A stretch of 64,000 nt of DNA. Source: Schlegelella_A sp963778525. Lineage in GTDB: Bacteria > Pseudomonadota > Gammaproteobacteria > Burkholderiales > Burkholderiaceae_C. Shown here piece after piece: positions 46,532 through 54,251 of this stretch (its first letter is position 1; every line of letters begins with the position of its first letter). The DNA is taken from positions 62,001 through 126,000 of the forward strand of contig CAVZUJ010000005.1 in NCBI GenBank assembly GCA_963778525.1, read 5' to 3'. Both the position numbers and the translations under genes were made by a program. Under the pieces are notes generated by a model, which saw only the letters and a list, made by a program, of their open reading frames with translations, was not told the origin of the DNA and did not search any database.

Positions 46532-47944
46532 TTACTGCAGGAGCTTGAGCACTTCTTGCGGCATCTGGTTGGCTTGCGCCACCATCGCCGTGCCGGCTTG
46601 CTGCAGCACCTGGGCCCGCGACAGGTTCGCCGTTTCCGCGGCGAAGTCGGTGTCCTGGATGCGGCTGCGCGCGGCCGAGACGTTCTGGCTCGAGTTCTGC
46701 AGGTTCGCCACCGTCGAGGTGAAGCGGTTCTGCACGGCGCCGAGCGAAGCACGGCTGGAGTCGATCGTCTGCAGGGCCGCGTCGATCGAGGCCAGGGCCG
46801 CGTTCGCGCCGGCCACCGACGAGATGTCGAGGCCCGAGACCGCCGTGCCGGTGGCGGCGATCGCCGTCGTATTGGCGTAGGCGCCAGCGAAGACGACGTT
46901 GCCGGTCACGCCGCTCGGCGCCGAGTAGTTGACGTTGATCTTCGCACCGGTCGTGGCGGCAGCAGCCAGACCGTAGTCGGCGATCGTCGCGGCGGTCGCG
47001 GTACCGACGGCAAAGGCCACGGTGATGTTGCGGCCGTCGGCAGCGGCCAGGCTGACGCCCGAGCCGGTGTCGGTGGCGACCACGCCGGTTGCAGCCGACT
47101 GCGCATTGAGCGCGGCCACGGCGTTGGCGCGGTTGGTGGCGGCGTTGCCGACCGCGTTGGTGACGTTGATCGCCAAGCCGTTGATGGTGATGATCGAGGT
47201 GCCGTTCGCGGTACCCGTCAGCGCTTGCACGCCGGCGGCCACGGACGTGGCGTTCGCCGATGCGGTCAGGCCCGCGACGCCCGAGGCAGTGATCGCCGAG
47301 GCGATGGCCTTGGCGTCGGTCGCGATCGGTGCCGAGCGGAGGTGGCCGACGCCGCCGATGGTCACTGTCGTCGCCGTCGTGCGCGTTGCTCGCCACGCCG
47401 ATCGACGCGTTGAGGTTGCTGTAGCCCTGGTACTGGCCGAGGGCGCTCGAGCGGGCGCTGGCGATCGACGCGACCGTGATGGTCTGGCCGGCGTTGGCGC
47501 CGACCTGGAAGGCTTGCGCCGTGAACGAGCCGTCGAGCAGGTTGGTGCCGTTGAACTGGGTCTGCGTCGCGACGCGGTCGATTTCAGACTGCAGCTGCGA
47601 CACTTCCAGTTGCAGCGAAGCGCGGTCGGAGGCCGAGTTGGTCGCGTTGGCCGACTGCACCGCCAGCTGGCGGATGCGCTGCAGGTTGTCGCTGACGGAA
47701 GAGAGCGCGCCGTCGGCGGTTTGCGCCAGCGAGATGCCGTCGTTGGCATTGCGGGCGGCCTGGTTGAGGCCGTTGACCTGCGCGGTCATGCGGTCGGAGA
47801 TGGCGAGGCCGGCGGCGTCGTCGGAGGCGCTGTTGATGCGCAGGCCCGAAGACAGGCGGGTGATCGCCGAAGTCAGCGCATTGGCCGTCTTGTCGAGACG
47901 TTGTTCTGCGCGGTCAGCGAAGAAATGTTGGTGTTGATCGACAA
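46532..47944 (-). pseudogene. fliC: Flagellin, first copy, with frame breaks
   Basis: Reads SINTNISSLTAQNN, then a slip near 47900, TANALTSAITRLSSGLRINSASDDAAGLAI, a second slip near 47385, and an open run to ENVSAARSRIQDTDFAAETANLSRAQ-like D0 ending EVLKLLQ. About 471 residues. The codon before SINTN is TTG, and no ATG fits. AGGAG lies 14 nt upstream. It is the copy served by the sigma-28-like promoter and a 12-bp terminator, so it is probably the main filament protein. Confidence 0.87.
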
Positions 47945-48541
47945 GATGATGAAACAAACTCCTGAGGTTGAAGAAACCCGGCACAAGCGCCGTCATTGCC
48001 AGAGCGAAAGCAACTGCCTTTCGGCATTCGTCTCCGCTTCGAGCAGCCGGCGGCGGTGAAGCCACCGGCCTGCTGCGCCCGGCGTTCGTCTTCCTCTGTT
48101 CCCGCGGCGAGCGCAGCTCGCGCTCCTGCGGGACCTTCGGCCTCTGACTCCGGACCCCGGATCGGATTGCTCCTTTCCGTTGCTAGGCTTATCGGTGAAC
48201 ACTTTTCGCAACTTGAGTGCCGACGCCTCAAAAAATTGCGTCTTTGCGTTCGCACGTGTCCGACCGAACTCCGCCATATCGGCCGCCGCGCGCTCGCCTG
48301 TAGCGCGCTTCGTTTCGTTGCAACCAAGCCCCGGATCGCGGCTGCGGCGGCGTGCCGCATGACTTCCATCACGACTGGACCGAAGGCGTAGGAACTTGCC
48401 TGACAGCCCGCTTGGAAGAAGCTGGACTCAAGCGACCGAGATGACCTGATGGTCCCCGGCTTCTCCACTCATCAGAATTCAATCCATCGAAGGGCAGAGA
48501 CCCACCGCCTCAAGCAACCTGAAGATCACCGGAGTAAGAAC
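47945..48541. other. 597-bp intergenic region between flagellin and flhDC
   Basis: It contains the sigma-28-like promoter of the leftward flagellin and the presumed control region of the rightward flhDC. I see no gene. The flagellin leader would be about 240 nt, and flhDC has about 300 bp of upstream DNA in which I could not fix a promoter. Confidence 0.6.
48189..48216 (-). promoter_or_regulatory. Sigma-28-like promoter of the first flagellin gene
   Basis: Leftward, TCAAGTTG, 12 nt, ACCGATAA. The -10 matches seven of eight bases of GCCGATAA, with spacing one longer than the 11 nt norm. It lies 245 bp before the flagellin start. Confidence 0.6.
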
Positions 48542-48865
48542 ATGAATGCAGACCAGATCCTGAACGAGATTCGCGAAGCCAACCTGTCGTACCTGATGCT
48601 GGCCCAGAGCCTCATCCGCAGCGACCGCGAGCAAGCCCTCTACCGCCTGGGCATCAGCGAGGAGAGCGCATCGCTCATCGCCCTGCTGACGCCGGCGCAG
48701 ATGATGAAGATCTCGGCCGGCAACACGCTGCTGTGCCGCTTCCGGATGGACGACGACATGGTCTGGGGCCTGCTCACCAACCATGGCAAGAGCGCCGCCA
48801 ACGACAGCACGAATCGCCTGCATGCTTCCATCCTGATGGCCGGCCGCCATCAGGAAGCGGCGTAA
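48542..48865 (+). CDS. flhD: Flagellar master regulator subunit FlhD
   Basis: 107 residues. ADQILNEIREANLSYLMLAQSLIRSDREQALYRLG is the betaproteobacterial FlhD type, followed by the dimer and DNA-contact region LLCRFRMDDDMVWGLLTNH. With FlhC it forms the FlhD4C2 activator of class 2 flagellar genes. 14 bp ahead of flhC. Confidence 0.95.
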   Translation: MNADQILNEIREANLSYLMLAQSLIRSDREQALYRLGISEESASLIALLTPAQMMKISAGNTLLCRFRMDDDMVWGLLTNHGKSAANDSTNRLHASILMAGRHQEAA

Positions 48866-48879
48866 GCGAGAGCCCCGCC

Positions 48880-49416
48880 ATGCGCCAGAAAAGCATCCTG
48901 ACCGAAGCCAAGCAGATCGGCCGCGCCGTCGCGCTGATCCAGCTCGGCGCCCGGCTGCAGGTTCTCGAATCGGAAACCGATCTCTCCTACGAGCGCCTGC
49001 TGCGCCTGTACAAGGAAGTGGCCGGCAAGTCGCCGAGCAAGGGCCAGCTCCCTTTCTCGACCGACTGGTTCATGACCTGGCAGCCGAACATCCACGCCTC
49101 CCTCTTTCTCAACATCCACGAGTACCTGAACAAGGTCAACGAGATGGACGAGATCGACGCGGTCATCAAGGCCTACCAGCTCTACCAGGAGCAGACGACC
49201 GCCCAGGGCCTGGAGGCGCTGCTGTCGGTGACGCGGGCCTGGCGCCTGGTCAAGTTCGTCGACAACGGCATGCTGACCATGACGAAATGCTCGAAATGCG
49301 GTGGCCACTTCGTGACCCATCCGCACGAGATTGCCAAACACTACGAGTGCGGCCTGTGCAGCCCGCCGGCACGTGCCGGCAAGGGCAAGGCGCTCGGATC
49401 GATCCGGATGCACTAG
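48880..49416 (+). CDS. flhC: Flagellar master regulator subunit FlhC
   Basis: 178 residues. A helix-turn-helix-like N-part (AKQIGRAVALIQLGARLQVLESETDLSYERLLRLYKEV) precedes the four-Cys zinc site CSKC and CGLC near the C-terminus. Followed by a strong terminator, so flhDC is its own unit. Confidence 0.95.
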   Translation: MRQKSILTEAKQIGRAVALIQLGARLQVLESETDLSYERLLRLYKEVAGKSPSKGQLPFSTDWFMTWQPNIHASLFLNIHEYLNKVNEMDEIDAVIKAYQLYQEQTTAQGLEALLSVTRAWRLVKFVDNGMLTMTKCSKCGGHFVTHPHEIAKHYECGLCSPPARAGKGKALGSIRMH

Positions 49417-49500
49417 CCCTCAAGTTTTTCCGAACCCTGCCGAAACAAAGGGTTCTCTGGTTTTCTTGCTTGTCTCCTCCAGCACATCAGTGCTTTGAAT

Positions 49501-49528
49501 GCGGGTCCTTCGGGACCCGCCTTTTTTT
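49501..49528 (+). terminator. Intrinsic terminator of flhDC
   Basis: An 8-bp stem GCGGGTCC/GGACCCGC on a TTCG tetraloop, then C and seven T. This is a classic rho-independent terminator, 84 bp after the flhC stop. Confidence 0.9.
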
Positions 49529-49585
49529 GTGCGCTGCCATTCGGCCCCTGTTGCGGCGATCGGCGGCGCGCGGCACGGCCCACAC

Positions 49586-49612
49586 TCAAGTGACGAGGAG
49601 CGCCGCCGATAT
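49586..49612 (+). promoter_or_regulatory. Sigma-28-like promoter of motAB-cheY
   Basis: TCAAGTGA, 11 nt, GCCGATAT: exact spacing and seven of eight -10 bases of the FliA consensus. It lies just after the flhDC terminator and about 50 bp before the motA start, making motAB class 3. Confidence 0.75.
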
Positions 49613-49664
49613 ATGGCACGGCCCCAAGAGCAACGACAGCGGGCGCGCATCGGATTCAAATCAC

Positions 49665-50528
49665 ATGGTTGTCCTGATCGGCTACGGCGTCGCACTCGGC
49701 TGCATCTTCGGAGCCTTCATCCTGCATGGCGGCAACATCGGCGTGATCATCCACGCCCTGCCGACCGAGCTGATGGCCATCCTGGGCGGATCGCTCGGTG
49801 CCTTCGCGGTGAACAACCAGCCGAAGGTGCTGAAGGCCACGCTCGCCGCCATCCCGGGCGTGCTGAAGGGCTCCAAGTATTCGAAGGCGCGCTACATGGA
49901 GCTGATGGCGCTGCTCTACGACATCCTGCAGAAGGCGCGCAAGGAAGGCCTGATGGCGATCGAGAAAGACGTGGAAGACCCGTCCGCCTCGACCATCTTC
50001 CAGAAGTACACGGTCGTCGGCTCCGACCATCACGTCGTCGAGTTCATCACCGACTACCTGCGCATGATGGTCTCGGGCAACCTCAACTCGCACGAGATCG
50101 AAAGCCTGATGGACAGCGAGATCGAGACCCACCACAACGAAGCGCACGGCCCGGTCAACGCGCTCGCCCGCCTGGCCGGCGCCTTGCCGGCCTTCGGCAT
50201 CGTCGCGGCGGTGCTCGGCGTGGTCAACACCATGGGCTCGGTCGGCCAGCCGCCGGCGATTCTCGGCGGCATGATCGGCTCGGCCCTGGTCGGCACCTTC
50301 CTCGGCATTCTTCTGGCCTATGCGGTCGTCGAGCCGCTCGGCGGCCTGATCGAGCAGAAGGTCGACGAAGGCTCGAAGGAGCTGCAGTGCATCAAGACGA
50401 CCCTGCTCGCCAGCATGCAGGGCTACGCGCCGCAGGTGGCGGTGGAGTTCGGGCGCAAGGTGCTGTACTCGAAGGACAGGCCGACCTTCTCGGAGCTCGA
50501 AGGGCACGTGAAGGGGAAGAAGGCGTGA
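49665..50528 (+). CDS. motA: Flagellar stator protein MotA
   Basis: 287 residues, four membrane helices. The start MVVLIGYGVALGCIFGAFILHGG fits the family. The cytoplasmic loop (ARYMELMALLYDILQKARKEGLMAIEKDVEDP) holds the FliG-contacting charges, and PALAFGIVAAVLGVVNTMGSV contains the Pro of the proton path. The RBS is poor (CAAATCAC). 321 bp, filled by two structured repeats, separate it from motB. Confidence 0.95.
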   Translation: MVVLIGYGVALGCIFGAFILHGGNIGVIIHALPTELMAILGGSLGAFAVNNQPKVLKATLAAIPGVLKGSKYSKARYMELMALLYDILQKARKEGLMAIEKDVEDPSASTIFQKYTVVGSDHHVVEFITDYLRMMVSGNLNSHEIESLMDSEIETHHNEAHGPVNALARLAGALPAFGIVAAVLGVVNTMGSVGQPPAILGGMIGSALVGTFLGILLAYAVVEPLGGLIEQKVDEGSKELQCIKTTLLASMQGYAPQVAVEFGRKVLYSKDRPTFSELEGHVKGKKA

Positions 50529-50549
50529 TGTCGCACTCCCTTCACGCGG

Positions 50550-50662
50550 GATCGGGGCGGCAGGGCGCCCTGTTTTGCTCCATGTCCCCCGGCGAGCAGC
50601 AGCGTACTGCTGCTCGCCTCCTCCTTTACTTGCGCAAAACAGGGCACCCTGCCGCCCCGATC
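50550..50662 (-). repeat. Two-helix structured repeat, copy B (motA-motB gap)
   Basis: Read on the minus strand: outer arms of 29 bp with a single G-U type mismatch, AAGTAAAGGAGGA, an inner 12-bp perfect stem on a TACG loop, then GGGGGACATG. The outer arm starts GATCGGGGCG as in copy A. It begins 21 bp after the motA stop. Confidence 0.8.
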
Positions 50663-50705
50663 CTGCACCCAGCGTGCGCGCGAGCTTCGCGCGAGCGCCT
50701 CGGTT

Positions 50706-50818
50706 CGGGCGCGGGTGGCGGGAGGTCGATTTCCGTAAGTAAAGGAGGAGGCGAGCGCCAGTACCCTGGCGGTCGCCGGGGGACATGGAGGAAATCGGCC
50801 TCCCGCCGCCCGCGTCCG
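50706..50818 (+). repeat. Two-helix structured repeat, copy C (motA-motB gap)
   Basis: Outer 29-nt arms (50706-50734 and 50790-50818) pair with a few G-U type or single mismatches. The constant strands AAGTAAAGGAGGA and GGGGGACATG frame a 12-bp inner stem on TACC. Its helices share no sequence with those of A and B. It faces opposite to copy B, 43 bp away, and ends 31 bp before motB. Confidence 0.78.
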
Positions 50819-50849
50819 CGTGTGAGCCTGTCCGCTTCCGGAGCCTGAC

Positions 50850-51809
50850 ATGGCCGGCGACTCCAAGAAACTCCAGCCGATCATCATCAAGAGGATCAAG
50901 AAGGGCGGCCATGGCAAGCATGGCGGCGCCTGGAAGATCGCCTATGCCGACTTCGTGACGGCGATGATGGCGTTCTTCCTGCTGATGTGGCTGCTCGGCT
51001 CGACGACCGAAGGCGACAAGAAGGGCATTGCCGATTTCTTCAACTCGCCGCTCAAGGTCTCGTTGATGGGCGGCAGCGGCTCGGGCGATTCTTCTTCCGT
51101 CGTACGCGGCGGCGGCGCCGATCTCACCCGCTCGACCGGCCAGGTGAAGGACGGCGACGTGCCGGCCAAGCGGCGACTGCTCAATCTGAAGGCCTTGCAG
51201 GCCGAGCAGAAGCGGGCCGAGCTGGCGCGCCTCGAAGCGCTCAAGCAGAAGGTCGAGCAGGCGTTGGCGGCGAGCCCGAAGCTGGCCGCGATGCGCTCGC
51301 AGATCCGCCTCGACATGACGCGCGACGGCCTGCGCATCCAGATCACCGACGAGCAGAACCGGCCGATGTTCGACAGCGGCAGCGCGGTCGTGAAGCCGTA
51401 CATGCGCGAGCTGCTGCAGGAGATCGGGCACGTGTTGTCCGATGTGCCCAATCACATCACGCTCGAGGGCCATACCGACGCCCAGCCCTATGGCGGCGGC
51501 GATCGTGGCTACAGCAACTGGGAGCTTTCGAGTGACCGGGCGAATGCCTCGCGACGCGAGATCGTCGCCGGCGGCCTGCCCGACGATCGCATGCTGCTGG
51601 TCGAGGGCATGGCCTCGAGCAAGCTGTTCGTGCCCGAGGAGCCGCAGAGTCCGCTCAACCGGCGCATCAGCATCATCGTGATGAACCGCGAGGCCGAAGA
51701 GCGCCTGCTCAAGATCGCGCCGGGGCAGACCGATGCCGACCTGAGCGCCGCCACCGAGGAAGCGCTCGGCGCGCCCGGCGCAGCGCTGCCGGTCGTGCCG
51801 GAACGCTGA
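50850..51809 (+). CDS. motB: Flagellar stator protein MotB
   Basis: 319 residues. One membrane helix carries the proton-binding Asp (WKIAYADFVTAMMAFFLLMWLLG). A linker with a plug segment is followed by an OmpA-type peptidoglycan domain (ITLEGHTDAQPY, SDRANASRREIVAGGLPDDRML). It anchors the stator to the wall. Probably still co-transcribed with motA through the repeat pair. Confidence 0.95.
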   Translation: MAGDSKKLQPIIIKRIKKGGHGKHGGAWKIAYADFVTAMMAFFLLMWLLGSTTEGDKKGIADFFNSPLKVSLMGGSGSGDSSSVVRGGGADLTRSTGQVKDGDVPAKRRLLNLKALQAEQKRAELARLEALKQKVEQALAASPKLAAMRSQIRLDMTRDGLRIQITDEQNRPMFDSGSAVVKPYMRELLQEIGHVLSDVPNHITLEGHTDAQPYGGGDRGYSNWELSSDRANASRREIVAGGLPDDRMLLVEGMASSKLFVPEEPQSPLNRRISIIVMNREAEERLLKIAPGQTDADLSAATEEALGAPGAALPVVPER

Positions 51810-51833
51810 AGCCTGCCGGAGACGAGCCGCGCC

Positions 51834-52232
51834 ATGCGTTTTCTCATCGTCGACGACTTCGCGACCATGCGCCGCGTCCTGCGCGGCGTGTTGCGCGAGA
51901 TGAAGATCGACGCCGTCGACGAGGCCGGCGACGGCGTGGCCGCGCTCGAGAAGCTGCGCGGCTCGGAGTTCGACTTCGTCATCACCGACATCGGCATGCC
52001 GACGATGAACGGCTTCGAGCTGCTGCGCACCATCAAGAAGGACGAGCGGCTGCGCCATTTGCCGGTCCTGATGGTGACGGCCGAGGCGAAGAAGGACGAC
52101 ATCGTGCGCTGCGCCCAGGAGGGCGCCGCCGGCTACATCGTCAAGCCTTTCAGCCGGGCCACGCTCGAAGAGAAGCTGCGTCGCGCGGCGCCACGGCTCT
52201 TTCCGGCCGAGATCAAGGAAGACGCGGCCTGA
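51834..52232 (+). CDS. cheY: Chemotaxis response regulator CheY
   Basis: 132 residues, single receiver domain. FLIVDDFATMRRVLRG has the acidic pair, VITDIGMP the phospho-accepting Asp, MVTAEAKKDDI the Thr and GYIVKPFSRATLEEKL the Lys, all as in enteric CheY. It binds FliM when phosphorylated. No cheA, cheW or cheZ is in the window. Confidence 0.92.
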   Translation: MRFLIVDDFATMRRVLRGVLREMKIDAVDEAGDGVAALEKLRGSEFDFVITDIGMPTMNGFELLRTIKKDERLRHLPVLMVTAEAKKDDIVRCAQEGAAGYIVKPFSRATLEEKLRRAAPRLFPAEIKEDAA

Positions 52233-52245
52233 GAGGCCGCGTTTC
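52223..52245 (+). terminator. Hairpin overlapping the cheY stop
   Basis: CGCGGCC-TGAGA-GGCCGCG followed by TTT. The stop codon lies in the loop. It probably ends the motAB-cheY message. Confidence 0.6.
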
Positions 52246-52253
52246 GATCGGAG

Positions 52254-52342
52254 CGCCGCCCGGCCGGGCGCCGGGCCGCTCCCAAGCCCGGCCGCGCCCC
52301 CTCGGGGGGCAGCGCCGGGCCGCAGGCCCAAGCGTGGGGGCC
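52254..52342. repeat. G/C-rich intergenic palindromic stretch
   Basis: Short inverted repeats (GCCCGGC/GCCGGGC types, CCCCCTCGGGGGG) follow one another and end in AGCGTGGGGGCC. The style resembles the extragenic repeats common in this order. It may serve the two converging genes cheY and fasciclin. Confidence 0.4.
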
Positions 52343-52897
52343 CTACTTCGGCAGGAGCACCTTGTCGACGACGTGAATCACGCCGTTCGACTGGATCACG
52401 TCGGCGATCGTGACCTTCGCCGTGCCGCCCGACTCGTCGCCGATCATGATCGCGCCGGCGCTCTTCGTCGCGGTGAGCGTACCGCCGGAGACGGCGGTGA
52501 GGGTGGCCTTGCCGCCGCCTGCGTCGATCGCCTTCGTCAGGGCCGCCGCGTCCATCTTGCCGGCGACGACGTGATAGGTCAGCACCTTCGTCAGCGTGGC
52601 CTTGTTCTCGGGCTTGAGCAGGGTGTCGACCGTGCCGGCCGGCAGGGCCGCGAAGGCGGCGTTGGTGGGCGCGAAGACGGTGAACGGGCCCGGGCCCTTC
52701 AGCGTCTGCACCAGGCCGGCCGCCTTCACCGCCGCGACGAGCGTGGTGTGGTCCTTGGAGTTGACGGCGTTGTCGATGATGTCCTTGTTGGCGTACATCG
52801 GCGCGCCGCCGACGGTGACCTGGGCCGAGGCGGTGAGGGCGACGGCCGACAGCGTCGCGGCGAGCGCGACGGCAACGAGCTTGAGGATGCGTTTCAT
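52343..52897 (-). CDS. Secreted fasciclin (FAS1) domain protein
   Basis: 184 residues with signal peptide (cleavage after LTASA-Q). The FAS1 motifs are clear: H1 GPFTVFAPTNAAFAALP and H2 NGVIHVVDKVLLP, with a YH motif in LTYHVVAGK. FAS1 proteins mediate adhesion or matrix contact. It lies on the opposite strand between cheY and flhB and so breaks the usual run of che genes there. Confidence 0.92.
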   Translation of the reverse strand: MKRILKLVAVALAATLSAVALTASAQVTVGGAPMYANKDIIDNAVNSKDHTTLVAAVKAAGLVQTLKGPGPFTVFAPTNAAFAALPAGTVDTLLKPENKATLTKVLTYHVVAGKMDAAALTKAIDAGGGKATLTAVSGGTLTATKSAGAIMIGDESGGTAKVTIADVIQSNGVIHVVDKVLLPK

Positions 52898-53075
52898 GCT
52901 TGTCCTTGGAATGTGAATGGATGAATGGCGATCCCGGGTGCTGGCATCTACGCGACGGCCGGCAGCGCGGATGCAGACGCAGCCCTTCCCTCGCCGGGGC
53001 GCCGCAACGCCCTGAATTGCGCGGCCTTCCAGTGCCTTATCCGCCTCAAGTTTTCGAAGGGCGCCGGAACAATCG

Positions 53076-54233
53076 ATGGCAACAGCGACCTTTGCCATGG
53101 CCGATCCCTCCGCACAAGACAAGAACCTTCCCGCTTCGCAACGCCGGCTCGACAAGGCGCGCGAAGACGGCCAGGTGGCACGCTCGCGCGACCTCGGGCA
53201 CTTCGCCGCGATCGCCGCCGGCAGCGCCCTGGTGGCCACCGGCGCGCCGCACGTCGCTTCGACGCTGACAGAGGCGGTCGCCAGCTCGCTTCGCTTCGAC
53301 GGCGTTCACGCGCTTGCTGCCGACGCCATGGGCCAGCGCCTCGGCGACCTGACCGCGACCTGGGCCTGGTCGGTGCTGCCGTTCGGCCTGGTGATGATTG
53401 CCATCGCCGTTGCCGGCGGCTTCGCCATGAGCGGCTGGACCTGGACGCTGAAGCCGCTCGGCCCGAAGTTCGAATTCCTCAACGTGTTCGCCGGCGTCGG
53501 CCGCCTCTTCTCCAAGCAGCAGCTGATCGACGCCGCGAAGGGCAGCAGCCTGGCCCTCGTGCTCGGCAGCATCGGCGCGCTCTGGCTGAAGGGCCACGTG
53601 ATGGAGTTCGCCGGCATCCTGGCCTTGCCATTGCCGGCGGCGATCTCGGCCGCCAGCACCGTCATGGTCGGCGGCCTGGTGCTGCTGCTCATCGCCCTGG
53701 CGCTGTTCGCCGCCGTCGACGTGCCGCTGCAGCTGCGCCTGCACGCCTCGCGCCTGAAGATGAGCCACCAGGAATTGAAGCAGGAGCACAAGGAGCTCGA
53801 GGGCAACGCCGAGATCAAGGGCAAGGTCCGGGCGCGCATGCGCGAGATGACCAAGCGCCGGATGATGGCCGCGGTGCCGAAGGCCGATCTCGTGGTGATG
53901 AACCCGACCCACTACGCGGTCGCGCTGAAGTACGACGACAAGACGATGAACGCGCCGCGCGTGGTGGCCAAGGGCGCCGACCTGATCGCGCTGCACATCC
54001 GCGATCTGGCCAAGTCGAGCCAGGTGCCGGTGCTCGAGGCGCCGGTGCTGGCGCGGGCCCTCTATGCCCACGCCGAGCTCGATCGCGAAATTCCGGCCCG
54101 CCTGTTTGCCGCCGTGGCGCAGGTGCTGGCCTACGTCTACCAGCTGCGGGCGGCGCTGGCCGGCAAGGTGCCGATGCCCGGCGCGTTGCCCACGCTCGAC
54201 GTGCCAGCCGAGCTCGACCCTCACGCGGCCTGA
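53076..54233 (+). CDS. flhB: Flagellar export switch protein FlhB
   Basis: 385 residues. Four membrane helices (about 40-210), then a cytoplasmic domain with the autocleaving NPTH site (VVMNPTHYAVALKYD, about 270). It governs export order with FliK. ATG chosen gives the common DKNLPASQRRLDKAREDGQVARSRD start. Followed 18 bp later by flhA. Confidence 0.96.
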   Translation: MATATFAMADPSAQDKNLPASQRRLDKAREDGQVARSRDLGHFAAIAAGSALVATGAPHVASTLTEAVASSLRFDGVHALAADAMGQRLGDLTATWAWSVLPFGLVMIAIAVAGGFAMSGWTWTLKPLGPKFEFLNVFAGVGRLFSKQQLIDAAKGSSLALVLGSIGALWLKGHVMEFAGILALPLPAAISAASTVMVGGLVLLLIALALFAAVDVPLQLRLHASRLKMSHQELKQEHKELEGNAEIKGKVRARMREMTKRRMMAAVPKADLVVMNPTHYAVALKYDDKTMNAPRVVAKGADLIALHIRDLAKSSQVPVLEAPVLARALYAHAELDREIPARLFAAVAQVLAYVYQLRAALAGKVPMPGALPTLDVPAELDPHAA

Positions 54234-54251
54234 TGCCATGGACACCCTCCG

